Positions 46,701 through 58,010 of a stretch of 64,000 nt of DNA are shown in pieces. The position numbers and the translations under genes were made by a program. Numbering within the stretch: the stretch's first letter is position 1; the number at the start of each line of letters is the position of its first letter. This DNA comes from Strongylocentrotus purpuratus (lineage: Eukaryota; Echinodermata; Echinoidea; Camarodonta; Strongylocentrotidae). The notes under the pieces are model-generated. The model ran no database searches. It was not told the origin of the DNA and saw only the letters and a program-made list of their open reading frames with translations. The stretch covers positions 21,044,539 through 21,108,538 of the forward strand of contig NW_022145606.1 in the NCBI RefSeq assembly GCF_000002235.5, read 5' to 3'.

Positions 46701-47520
46701 TGAGCAAGCGAGCAATACAATATATTTAGTGAAATCATCAAGAAATAAAGAACATGAAAAAGGACAGGTTGTAATAGCATAATTTTCATTACGATATAAA
46801 ATACAATAAACAAAGCTATATTCGAGAGGCATACTGCCAGAACTATGACTAAATCCGGGCAGTGAGAAATAGAGAAAGGACGAAAAAAAAGGGACATACA
46901 AAAGAAGATATCGATAACTTTTATGTTCATGTTGTTGGCCCTAATCTATCTTAAAACTTTCATATAGGTGGACTTTTACTTTGTATTCTCATCTGTCTTC
47001 TTCCAGACAAGACAAATTTAACCCACACAACATGCATACACCTGTTTCTTCTTCATTACATAGTCACCTATTTTTCGTTCTCTATTTCTTATTCACTTCC
47101 TTTTATGACACCAAACTTGTTCACAGTCAAATGACCTACATACAATGTACAGCTTACCTTAATAACCAGTTTCTTGCGATTTTAACCTCCGTAATGTGAA
47201 GTCAGAAAGAAAGTTGTTCATCTAAATGCTCCTTTCACAATTGAAGCTGTCTGAAGAAGAACAATTCATTCAATCTCTTGAAATATAAAATGGCGTCTAT
47301 GTGTATGCCATCCCACGTCAAACTGATGCTCACTTGACACACATTCGCCAAAATTATATCGGAATGTCTCACTCATGGCTGCATACGGTGTAAGAATATG
47401 GCATGTAGACAAATAAAAGAAAACCACTAAACATACAGTGCATGAGCGTTGACAAATGATGTGCTCCGTTGCTCTGTGTGAATAAATTAATATCAATAGG
47501 CCTATTAATCATAGGTGCAT
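46700..47520 (-). repeat. spacer cassette R7 with splice donor, TATA degraded
   Basis: On the minus strand: TGTGAAAGG at the TATA position (about 47228-47236), CAACTTTCTTTCTGACTT block, donor TTAAG/GTAAGC (boundary 47157/47158). Confidence 0.55.
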
Positions 47521-48321
47521 CTTTACACGTATTCCATTCTACTGTCTGTTTCATCAAACTATATCAAAGATTGCCATTTCCCATGGCAAAGGTATGAAAT
47601 AAACAGTGTTGAATCTTACAAATGTTTTTTTTTATTTTTTATAGCACTCGCCATGTAATTTACTTAATATTATTCATTATACCTGTTGGATACATAATAT
47701 GTCAACATGTCACATACCGAAACGGAAAATCAACCAAATGAATGATACAAATACTTAGTATAATGCAGCTTTGTAGAGGTTGTGAGTGTGTGGGATGATG
47801 AATCTTTGTAACTTATTTCATTATTTTAATGCCACAATATGAAGATATGTAATCATTACTTAGCATTTTGTCTGTAAAACTAGATAAGGATACTAGGCAA
47901 ACTACTTATTGTTCTATCAAATATACTGGTCGGATACTTATATTAATCAGCATGACATATAGCCAATGAACAATCGACAGTTTGAATCTAACAAATACTC
48001 AGTATAATGCAGTATCTGTTCTATCAAACAACATATCAAAAATTAACATAATCTCATATAACAAATATAAAATCGACAGTGTCGAAACTCACAAATACTT
48101 TTGAGCTATGAGCATATAATAAGCGAGCACACTTGTAATGAAAATACTATTTTGATTGATAATTAGACTCTGGCCTTTCTAATTGTTATATTATCCATTT
48201 TATCAAATATACTTTTTGGATACATGAATATATTACAATGCCTCAAAGCAAAATGAAAAATCAACAAATTAAATTTGAGAAAAACTCGGTATTTTACAGC
48301 TATGTACATGCTGTGAGTGTG
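47520..48321. repeat. degenerate tandem-repeat spacer, family S, block 4
   Basis: Diverged units with AATCAACA, TTGAATCTTACAAAT and CTTGTAATGAAAATA landmarks, as in the other family-S blocks. No gene. Confidence 0.55.
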
Positions 48322-49985
48322 TTATTTATTTATTCATGTCTTCTTTAAAAAAAAAAGCAGGGTGATCCCATTCAAGCCGCAAGGCCTGCTTTCCAACGGA
48401 ACCGTGCTGTAACAAACAAATTACATTTCAAATATCTTACACACTAAGAAAAAATGGTGCAAGTATGCACCTTTAGGGGTGCAAACCGATTCAACAATAT
48501 CAGCACCTTTAGGGGTTAAATCCTGCACCCTTTTTAAAGGTGCAATCCTGCAACCTTTAAAAGGGCGCCAAATTGAACCTTTTAGGGGAAATTGTACCAT
48601 GTATGGTTTATTATTGCACCTTTATGGGTGCAAACCGATGCAACACTAGCAGCACCTTTATGGGTTCAATCCTGCACCCTTTAAGAGGGTGCCAGATTGC
48701 ACCTTTTAGGAGACATGTTAGTACCCTTAATGGTTCAATCCTGCTCCATTAGGGGTGCAAACCGATGCAATAGCAGCACTTTTAGGGGTTCAATCCTGCA
48801 CCCTGTAAAAGGTGCAATCCTGCACCCTGTAAAAGGTGCAATCCTGCACCCATCATCGAGGAATACTGCAAATTTTGCTCGTACACAAATACATATTAAA
48901 CATGCATGATGTTTCTCGGTTAGTAATCATATTATCAATATATCTATTGCTAAAATGTGAATGTAATTGTAACATGATCAGACAAAATAATATATTGGTT
49001 ATTGATTACCAAAGGAAAATACAAATCACGAAATTGATGTGCATTGTCATAATTTCATTAACAAATCATGATAAATGTTTTTTTTATGTGAACACGTGGA
49101 AAGTAATCATGATTATGCATGCAATATGCAAACTTTTATTTTGCACCCTTTTTTGGTCGATATGGTTCATTTTTGTGGGAAGGGTGCAAAATCTGAAATT
49201 GCACCCTTTTTTGAACCCCTTTTCCTTAAATAGGGTTCATTTTTATGTAAAGGGTCCAAACTCTTATTTTGCACCCCTTTTTTGCACCCTTTTTTCTTAG
49301 AGTGTACAATACACATACAAATACTTAAAAATTTAACATAGATTATACATGCGTATAATAACTTGCATCTAATACTAAACGACAATATTTGTTTTGACAT
49401 TTCTGTAGTCACTTTAAATCTTTCATTTTCAGTGATCCCCAAACCCGGTTGAACACAATCAATGTGAGGAAGAATTACGAAATAGTATAAATGAGTATAT
49501 ACACGATTTGTCAAACAGTGCTTAATCCTACGCATACATATGAGCGAGTTCATAATCCTTTTAACAACATCATTGACATGGGAATACCAATCTAAGTTCT
49601 GATTTACAATAACACCCAGATATTTAAATTTCGTTCCATTTTCTATAAGTTAACCACCCATTTGTATCTGTAATTTGACTGGATTCTTCTTCCTTCGACT
49701 TGAAAATAACATAACTTTAGTTTTGTCTGTGTTAACAACTAGTCCATTTTCATTCATCCATTCACATACAACTAGTATGTCGTTTTGTAACCGGGTTTAA
49801 ACAGCTTGTACTTCATAGCCAGAGGGGAAAAGGGCAGTATCATCTGCGTACAAAAAATATTAGTATTTGAATGCAAGGCTAGATCACATATGTCATTAAT
49901 GTGCATACAAAATAGTAGCGGGCCCAAAATTAAATCCTGTGGTACCCCAAAATGAACTGGGAGGAAATCTCTTCTAATGCCCTTG
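48322..49985 (-). mobile_element. 3' part of a LINE (RT), interrupted by a MITE
   Basis: On the minus strand from about 49980 the RT blocks are readable: FGVPQ..ILGPLLF..INDI, NENGLVVNTDKTKVMLFSS, KFKYLGVIVNQNLDW and RVYTHLYYFVILPHI. The catalytic DD box is eroded. The 3' untranslated region runs to 48322 and ends with GGGATCACCCTGC, a T-run and (AAATA)n, a common LINE terminus. The MITE at 48440-49304 is inserted in this untranslated region. Confidence 0.8.
48440..49304. mobile_element. 865-bp MITE with internal GGTGCAA repeats
   Basis: The ends are TACACACTAAGAAAAAATGG and the complement of TACACTCTAAGAAAAAAGGG (the 25-bp terminal repeats have two mismatches). TA on each side suggests a TA target duplication as in Tc1/mariner-type elements. 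The left half consists of imperfect repeats with CACCTTTAGGGGTGCAA and AATCCTGCACC; the right half has inverted GCACCCTTTTTTG versions. It sits inside the 3' region of the LINE. Confidence 0.75.
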
Positions 49986-50756
49986 TGTTAGATAGCAAGA
50001 ATTTAATTCATTTTCATATTATAAGATTTGTCTGGGCAACAAAATTACAAATCAAACGTTTGAATGTTTCATAATGAGCAAGATTATAAAATCAACAATG
50101 TTGAATCTTACAAATCTTTCCGACGGACCCGGGCCCCCTGGCTTTTTGTTGTTTTGTTTTTTGTTGTTGGAATATGAAAAAAGAGTAAGTGATCACAATT
50201 GCGTCCAAAGTTCGGCTTGTTGCGCGTGTGTTATATAGGCAATGGCGAGCTGGCGACCTATTTTTACCAAATTATGGTGGGTAAACTTTCAAAAGTCAAT
50301 AGAACATGATAGTACGAGGGTTCCAATGAAAGAGCTAGTGATAACGTACGTCAGTAAAACCTTGTCGATGTGCTATGTTATTGCCCTTTTGCGAGGCATT
50401 AATCCTCATTACTGTCATAAGGGCGTAGGTCCCCTAGTTGATAAGTATAATATCATACACATGCTTTAGCAGTAACGCAAAACAAACACTGGCACATTAT
50501 TATTCAATAAAATATGAGAATGTATACTATTATCTAGATCTATTAGAAATAATAATTGTCAAAATAATACCATAAATTGGGGTAAAAAAAAAATTCCAAC
50601 GTTATGAGCGACCGTGCAGGTATATTTTATAACACACTTATTGAGATCTACATGTAATTATTGGGATGCTAGTAATAATAGTCGTATCACATGTTTATTT
50701 AAATACCGTGTGATAACGTAGTGAACATGGAAAAAAGTATTCAAACACGATTCGAC
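49985..50756. other. gene-free stretch downstream of TRIM-like gene 3
   Basis: No element is recognised. The open frame at 50242-50469 has no family signature. It would include the 3' untranslated region of the gene ending at 50757. Confidence 0.45.
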
Positions 50757-52553
50757 TTAGAGGGTAAATCTGTTTTTGAATACAAGAATGTTTTCTCCAT
50801 CGCTAGCAATCATTTTTCCCGATGACGTCATCATCACCCGAGATTCGTCAAGGCAATCACCCTCATTCTCTTGTTCTGTTGATAGAGGAAATGATGCCAC
50901 TCTTCTCTTCTTCACATCACTCCCACTCATCACCTGATCAATCACACACGTCATCCTCTCATCATCTGATGTCACGACGTAGATGTCGTCTGTCATATAA
51001 TCGATGCAGGCATTCAGGATGACGCCATTGTGGGGGATTTCCCTTTGCGCACCCTCTCTGTCGATGATGAACAATCTGTGATCTGCTAGCAAGGATCGAG
51101 CGACGATGTGACCTGATGATAGCACATCGTGCATCTCTATATCTTGTTTACATGTGATGGTATTCATGATCTTACAATCAGCTGGGTTGACGACGTACAT
51201 CTTAGACTCACCCCACTCACCAGCGATGATCATCCCATCCTGGTCAACAGCTACATTCACCGATGTGACAGGAAGCGTGGTGTTTCTTGGTATGGTGACG
51301 TCATTGATATGCTTCCATTGTCTGTCATAAACACCGATGTACCCAGTCAGACTGTCCCCTGTATACCCTTTACGGTATTTACTGCATACTACCTTGTCAT
51401 CATTCAGTAATGCACAGGAGGCAACCCATGATGTATCGATCCCGGTGATCACTCTCTGGCTGATTTTAGTGTTCATATCTAACATGTATGTATGCTGCCT
51501 ACCCAATATTCTATCTGTGATGATCACATTGCATTCATCTATGCATCCTACAATGGTTGGTAATTTATCTTTAATATTGATTGTATCAATGAGCTTCCAC
51601 TCCCCATCATATCCATCAATCCTCCCATCATACTTCTGTATCCCAGCACCCTTCACAAACCTCACACCTGATATGGCCCCAGTAATTTGTTTCAACTCAC
51701 CCTCGTTCAATGGCTTCTTTAATTCATCACTCACTGATGTTTTCACACGATGCCCGTCTTTGACGACATTTTTATCATTTTCGAGTACTGTATCGAGTGT
51801 CTGTATTGTAGTCTTTGTGTTTTTTATGTCATTTTGCAATGCGTTCTCCAAATCACCAATCTTTCTTTCTTTCTCTTCAGCGATGTTCTTAATGTCTGTT
51901 TGAAGAACATGTTGTTTATTGTCGATTGGTTCTCGTCTTTTCTCTGCATATGAACGGTTTAATTCAATTTGCTTCTCTCTCTCCTCATCGTTCTTTCGAA
52001 TATTCTCATTGATTTGTTTAATCTCCTCGCGAAGTTTTTTATTCTTCTCATCAATCTCCTGGTTGATTTTAGCAACATCCTCCTTCTCTTTGTCTGTTTG
52101 GATGGCCTCATTGATTACCGAATCTACTTCATCTTTCAAAGCTTGTAGATGGGTGTCGGTGTCTGTCCTACACTGATGAATCTGATCTCCATAAACTCGA
52201 CAAAACTCTAATTTGTCCTTTGCCTTTTCTTTTAGAATGTTTAGTTTTGCTCTTATGTCCATGATGGCGCCCTCTATATCCTGTAGCAAACAAGGCTGCT
52301 GATGATCTATCATTGCGCACAATTGACATACTGCTACACCGTGTGTTTTACAATACAGTTTGATTTTTTCACCATCATGCTGCTCACAATACAGATTGGG
52401 CCTACCCTTTCTTGCTTTTCTGATGCACTCCTCTTTAAAGGCGCAGTCGTCACAGAGGTTCTTCTTCTCCTTCACGTAGTACGTCACATCTGTGATTGAT
52501 TGACAGTTCTCTCCTTCACAGATGTTTTGTGCAGAGCTGAAGTTGGCCGCCAT
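50757..52553 (-). CDS. TRIM-like protein 3: B-box, coiled-coil, beta-propeller; no RING
   Basis: Intact coding exon of 598 aa, collinear with the gene at 24292-26094. It has the same first finger (C-x4-C, C-x2-C, C), a B-box2 reading CEQHDGEKIKLYC..CQLCAMIDHQQPC (one residue longer between the first ligands than copy 1), a charged coiled coil to about residue 260, and the propeller-like C-terminus (VGCIDECNVIITD, VNVAVDQDGMIIAGEW, ILNACIDYMTDDIYVV) ending FKNRFTL. The start is the MAANFSS methionine shared by the family; the 11 codons in frame upstream belong to the 5' untranslated region and intron end. It probably acts as a cytoplasmic scaffold like other RING-less TRIM relatives. Both intact copies keeping every zinc ligand suggests selection. 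Confidence 0.9.
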   Translation of the reverse strand: MAANFSSAQNICEGENCQSITDVTYYVKEKKNLCDDCAFKEECIRKARKGRPNLYCEQHDGEKIKLYCKTHGVAVCQLCAMIDHQQPCLLQDIEGAIMDIRAKLNILKEKAKDKLEFCRVYGDQIHQCRTDTDTHLQALKDEVDSVINEAIQTDKEKEDVAKINQEIDEKNKKLREEIKQINENIRKNDEEREKQIELNRSYAEKRREPIDNKQHVLQTDIKNIAEEKERKIGDLENALQNDIKNTKTTIQTLDTVLENDKNVVKDGHRVKTSVSDELKKPLNEGELKQITGAISGVRFVKGAGIQKYDGRIDGYDGEWKLIDTINIKDKLPTIVGCIDECNVIITDRILGRQHTYMLDMNTKISQRVITGIDTSWVASCALLNDDKVVCSKYRKGYTGDSLTGYIGVYDRQWKHINDVTIPRNTTLPVTSVNVAVDQDGMIIAGEWGESKMYVVNPADCKIMNTITCKQDIEMHDVLSSGHIVARSLLADHRLFIIDREGAQREIPHNGVILNACIDYMTDDIYVVTSDDERMTCVIDQVMSGSDVKKRRVASFPLSTEQENEGDCLDESRVMMTSSGKMIASDGENILVFKNRFTL

Positions 52554-52860
52554 CCTGATCAGAGTATTGACCTGTAGAAAGAACAATTCTCAAGAGAGAA
52601 AGAAAGAGAGACAGATAGGTAGAGGTAGACGTGGGAGAGAGAGAGAGAGAGAGGAGGGGGTGCGTTTTTGTGGAAATAGGGGTTAGATGGTTGGGGTGGA
52701 TAGACAGAAGGGGAAGGAAGGGGGAGAGAAAAAAGCAAGGCCATGAGGGATGGGGGAACCACGAAGGGAGGGAGAAAAATAGGGTGAAAAAGGGATAAGG
52801 AAGGGAATAAAAGAGGGGATCAAAGGAAAGGGAGGAAGGGAGGGATAAAGCAAAAAGAAG
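52554..52860 (-). promoter_or_regulatory. splice acceptor and CT tract of TRIM-like gene 3
   Basis: Minus strand: intron end TTGTTCTTTCTACAG, exon start GTCAATACTCTGATCAGG then ATG (boundary 52571/52572). GA-rich plus strand follows to about 52860. Confidence 0.7.
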
Positions 52861-54500
52861 AGAATACTAGATTTAATACAGTGATCTCATTTAGTTAAAT
52901 AGTCTCATGCACATTTTTAACAAGAATATTAATAAATAAGTGTATTTCCTTCCGTGAAATTTCTTTAAAATTGATAAACAAAGGTCGTAATTATTTAATC
53001 AAACACTTGAAGGTCTTGAAAATGAAGATGCGAATCTTCAACAAAAATAAATAACCTCCATGTTTAAAAAAAATGCATTGAGAGTAAATTAATATATATT
53101 GATTTGATATTTCGTAGTGTTCGTAATTGATATAAGATATACATTGCTCAATTTATCGGTACTTTGTGCAGGCTTTCAATTGATAAGACAAAATCACATT
53201 CATAATTTTGTAGAATTATTTGTACAAATTATTAAAATTGACAACAACGAATGATCTATAGCAAAATTGACAAGTTTATGTAATTGTTAACATAGGTTAA
53301 GGATCGTATGCGTGTTTTTATAACAGTGTTCTTGATAAGTGATAATATCAAGTGATTGGAACATGTGAGGCAATGTGTGCAACACTTTATAGCTGCAAGG
53401 AAAAGGTGTTATAATATTATCGTTAACAACCCAATACTCACATGATTATTACATACGAACAGATTAAAACCAATATAATATATCAACAAGTGTACGGTCA
53501 CAGTTTTATATATTCTATTGTCTAACGTTGAGGGAATTTATGAGCAGAACATTTTCATAGAAAAACGAGTCACGGCACTGTAAGCAGGTGTGTCGCTAGC
53601 GGGGGTGTGTATGGGTGGGGGGGGGGGGGGGACAGCCCCAGCTACCTGGATATTGTCGACAAAACTGCACTGCCGTTGGGGAGTATGATAAAATGGGAGG
53701 GAAAGAAAAAGAAAATGAAAATAAAGGAGAAAAGGGGAAACAAGAAAAAAAAGAAGGAAAATAGGGGGAAAGAAATGGAGGGGGGGGGGGGGACATCGAG
53801 GAGACAAAGGGGGTAAGAGCATGAAAAAGGAGGGGTGGGAGTAAGAGAGAAAGGGGGGGGGGGGCTATTGAGTGGAATCATATCGTCTGTCGAGGGAGCA
53901 AGAAAGATACGCATAGATTTGTTGCTGTGTCGGGTCAGATGTTTCGGTATTCTCGCTCGATCCTCGTGTACTATATAAATGTGACATGTATAATGTCGGT
54001 TGGTTGGCGATTTTTTTTTCTTCCTTCGCGTACCGATGTGACTTTATATTTGCTTCGACGACTTCGAGAGAGACGACTATAATACTTGTATTTTCCCGAA
54101 TTTTAACTAGCAGTTATTGAAGGGATCCGGTAACTTTGTCTTAGATTCTGAAAAAAATCCTGGATTTAGCTCATGCTACAATGATAATTATAAACTTTTA
54201 GGTCAGTCAGGAACCCCATGACTTTTAGAAGTCTGATTATCAAGATATTTATGATTGGAAATACAAATTTTGAAAACCGTTCGCCAAACGGTTTTTTTTT
54301 CATTACACTACAGTCTATAAGGGAAAACGAGTATGGTAAAACCGGTCACTCAAAGATTTTTACTTTTTTGAGGCACTTCTTGATCATTTTGAAGCGTGAT
54401 TTGTTTAGGGCTTCAATATTACACCATATCACAGACACTGATATCAGGTAGGGCCATGCATCTCAGATTTAACATTGTTACGATGCATTTAAAAAGAATC
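52860..54500. other. gene-free stretch in the inferred TRIM-like gene 3 intron
   Basis: Dominated near 53605-53870 by G-runs (about 53619-53631, 53780-53792, 53853-53864) in purine-rich sequence. No gene. The hairpin near 54270-54300 (AACCGTT/AACGGTT then T8) has no supported role. Confidence 0.5.
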
Positions 54501-55500
54501 GTCAATTGTCATTGGTGGATTTTTACTTTGCATTCTCATATTTCTTCCTCCAGATAAGATAGACATACCCCCATCCCGCATGAATACACATGTTTCTCCT
54601 TTTATCACCTAATTATGTATTTTCCATGAACCTAAATGTCATTGTATGAATCCAAACTTTTTCACAGCAAAATGACATACATATGTACTACATACAATGT
54701 AAAGCTCACCTTATTCACCGGTATGTTGCAATTAAAATCTTCATAATGTGAAGTCAGAAAGAATGCTGATCATCTAGATACTCTTTTTTATGATTGAAAC
54801 TGTTTGAAGAAGCACAATTCATCCAACCTCGTGTAACATGTGTATCAGGTCCCAATCAAGATGGCGTCTATTGGTATACCAGTCTACGAAAAACTGATGC
54901 TCACTTGGCACACAGTTGAAAACAATTTCACGGCCTTTCACTCATGCAGGCAAGCATTGCATGAATTTTGCATGCAGAGACAAAAGTTAATTGTCCCCAA
55001 ACACGCAATGTAGAAGCGTTGACAAAGGATGTGCTCTGTTGCTATTTGTGAATAGAGCAATATGAATATGAATCATAGCAGTGTAGCATAGGATGAATGC
55101 CTTTGCATTCCTTGTTATGTCAATAGAAGCGTAACAGGGGTTCGTGGGGGAGGGGGGAAGGGGGGTAATGGTTATGCCGACCCCCCCCCCCCAGCCCCCC
55201 ACTCAGTGTTATTTAGGGTACGGATATGCGTGTTCCCAGCACCACCCTCCCCCCTTTTCAGCATAAGTCCGGTGTGTAATGTCAGTACGGGTAGATCTGT
55301 TTCTTTGTTACGAGCCGGATATTTTGGGAACACGCATGCGGTCCCTCCTTTCCCAGAGTGGGGGGGGGGGGGCTCGACAAAAAAACTGTTTATTTCGCAA
55401 GGAAGAATTCTATATAATGCAGATAATCCAACCGTAGTTAGACCAAATTCTTCAGAGATATAGTTCGGTTAGAAGGAATAAAGTATTTAGATAAATATTT
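54500..55500 (-). repeat. spacer cassette R8 with degenerate TATA and splice donor
   Basis: On the minus strand: CATAAAAAAGAG at the TATA position (54782-54793), a CAGCATTCTTTCTGACTT block, donor AATAAG/GTGAGC (boundary 54709/54710). It lies 2.1 kb upstream of TRIM-like gene 3. It continues with the shared blocks ACTGATGCTCACTTGGCAC and AGAAGCGTTGACAAAGGATG. C- and G-runs lie at 55181-55193 and 55361-55372. Confidence 0.6.
55215..55346. mobile_element. 132-bp MITE, copy 2 of a pair
   Basis: The ends are AGGGTACGGATATGCGTG and the complement of AGGGACCGCATGCGTG. It is related to 44589-44748 through TAAGTCCGGTGTG and ACGAGCCGGAT. Confidence 0.6.
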
Positions 55501-55888
55501 TCATATTTTAGAGTTTAGAAATAAGCAATACGAAGAAGAAAACAATAGGAGTGATCGAGAGGGAGGAAAAGAGAGAGGAAGGAGATTAATTAAGTCAAAA
55601 CAAATAGAAAATGACTGTGGGAGGGAATTTAATGAAACAATCACCTTGAAGTTATAAACAAATGTGAGAAACAAACATAGACCTAAAGTTTATCAACTTG
55701 TCCCCAGATATATGAAATGAAAAGAATCTAACACAGTTACACCGGTATTAAACAAATTTGAAATAAAACAATAGCACAACGCAAGGGCAAAATAAACTTC
55801 TGAAACGTTATAAGATTTTATGAAGTATATATTTTGTTATTCTTTTCTTAGCTTCATAATGAAGGGCCTTTTTTCTATTAAACTGAAT

Positions 55889-56020
55889 GGCCCGAATTCA
55901 CAAAGGAGGTTTGTCGACAAACCTTGGTTTTCGTACGTCATATGACGCGTTTTTTACAAACCTGGTTTGTAAAGAACAAAAGGAGGTTTGAGCTCAAACC
56001 TTGATTTGTGAATTCGGGCC
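55889..56020. mobile_element. 132-bp palindromic MITE
   Basis: The ends are GGCCCGAATTCACAAAG and the complement TTTGTGAATTCGGGCC, flanked by the direct repeat AAT (55886-55888 and 56021-56023). The inside is nearly palindromic (AGGTTTG..CAAACCT arms). No coding capacity. Confidence 0.7.
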
Positions 56021-56022
56021 AA

Positions 56023-57634
56023 TAACTTTGGATCACTTTATGTAATTATGGTTTGATAAAGAACGTAATTAAATGTTGGTATCCGAATGTGAGTGGATTG
56101 CCAGGTGGAGTATAGGTGCAATAGAACAATTTTCCGAAAACAATCATATGAAAACTTGAAGCCCGGCGCAAATTCCGCATATACGAAACAACAAAAAAAT
56201 TAGCTAATAATATTGCAACATGTGCAGGCCTGTATCTGGAACTTCTACTGACTATAGATAAAATAGCACAATGAACCTCTTGTTTGTATCAGTCTGATGC
56301 AACATTCGAGTTATACTTCTTATAATTACTGTACTGTAATATTCTTCTCATCTCCGTTTCATCAGGCGGTCGTTCCGTGTTTTCTTTCTCCATATCGAGA
56401 TTATGGTATAATAATTGATCTCAAGATCGAAACAGGAATACTTTTGAAATATAAGCAAATAGCAGAACGGAAAACAGGCAGAGATGATGATGGAAAATGG
56501 TGCTGAGCAATCGAGCGAGAAAGAAAGAGGGAGAGAGAGAGAGAGAGAGAGAGAGCAAGAGAGAAATATACAGCGAGAGAGAGAGAGAGCAAAAGAGATA
56601 TATACAGCGAGAGAGAGAGAAAGTGTTATTTATCATGTCATATTTTCGTCTGTGACACTTTACTCTACCACATCTTTTCGTTTATTTCCTTATCTTGCAT
56701 GATTGTTATATCTTTTAATGCAAACATATCGCAGATAGGGTAAGATCTGGGTTATCTGAACCCCATATACATGTAGCATACGAGGGTCATCAATGCTGCA
56801 AGTCAGTTCATTGTGAAACAATCTATACCCTTTAAATACCTTAATTCTGCTTTTCTATTGTTGGAGTTTATAACCATGACAACGACCTTTACCCTCGGCC
56901 ATGTTCATTGTTCCTCTTTATGCAACTTAGCTGTAGGTGGGCCTGATTTATGAGACATAACTCTTTTCGCATAATCTATATAGGTCACAAATACTTTCAA
57001 ATATTTCTGTGTCATTTTTGTTTGTATATATATTGTCAATTCTTACAAACTATAATTGTCAAAATTTGCTAATACTTACAAACTATTACATTTGCCCTAT
57101 CATCTTCCGCTCTATAGAATCCTATCTTTGTTATATTGATTGGTCATGTACTTTCATTTATGTGGTTGTCTCCTTCTGCATGATTTATTCTGATTTTGTA
57201 GACTACTTATACTATTTTTTTTATTTATAAGTAGAGGAGAAAGTTTCATTATTTCTCTTATAATGGTCTCCACCTTCTTTTAGATACCTTTTTGTGCGAA
57301 AGTATAATTTCCGATGTATATTATTTCCGTCAATTTAACATTATAATGAACGTTTCATTTTTTTTTTATTCAACAGAGATTTACATTCAAAACCAAAACT
57401 ATTACTTTCTATAGTTTTTGTACAGTAATATTCTTCTCATTTCGTCATTTTCAGCCGCTTGTTCTCTATTTTCATTTCCTATAATAAATATGAGGGATAT
57501 GTTATAATAATTTATCTCAAAGAAGGATTGATGTCGGCATACAAGCAAATGGCGAGATAGGAAACAATATGAAAGATGAAGATGGAAAACGACATTGACA
57601 GAAAGAAATAGAGAGAGAGAGAGACAGCCATACG

Positions 57635-57676
<42 letters not shown>

Positions 57677-57780
57677 AGGAATCGGGCGCCGCACTGTGGC
57701 GACCTTCACTGGTGTTTCTGTTGGATTTACCTATAATTTCATTCTTATTAGAGGATTTGTGTTAATTAAATTCAGCCACC
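56023..57780. other. gene-free stretch with two GA tracts
   Basis: GA-rich microsatellites lie at about 56516-56625 and 57600-57675, each preceded by a related block (TATTCTTCTCATYTCSK.., then GGTATAATAATTGATCTCA / GTTATAATAATTTATCTCA). The two halves therefore look like copies of an older roughly 1.1 kb repeat. No gene. Confidence 0.45.
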
Positions 57781-58010
57781 ATGTCGTTCCTAAAAATAAG
57801 ATTCGTTCTGGCTGGATTCCTGATGCTATTAGTTTTCTTAAATAGATTCTGGATAACTTCTGCTATAGAAGCTTTCCCTCAGCATAACAGATTGATTTAT
57901 AGTCGAACTAAGCTCCTACGCCTACGCGACACTTTCCCAACAGCGCGACCACAAGGCTTTGATGGATTCTCCCATGGAGTGAAACCGCGTAAGAAAGGTA
58001 AGCGAGGGGG
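57781..58010 (+). mobile_element. start of a LINE ORF2, part 1 (before the insertions)
   Basis: From the ATG in a GCCACC context the frame encodes a hydrophobic N-terminus, then LIYSRTKLLRLRD and a basic KPRKKGKRGG. Basic RKRGRRGG-like strings after a Y-R-LL-LR motif are usual just before the endonuclease domain of CR1/L2/Rex-like LINEs. The matching continuation is found 4.6 kb away at 62640-62748. A splice donor-like AAG/GTAAGC at 57997 makes it look like a signal-anchor first exon, but the LINE explanation accounts for both sides of the insertions. Confidence 0.6.

Noticed and set aside
54268-54300. Hairpin AACCGTT/AACGGTT followed by T8, like an intrinsic terminator
   Set aside because: Bacterial-type termination is irrelevant in animal DNA, and no pol III gene is visible upstream.
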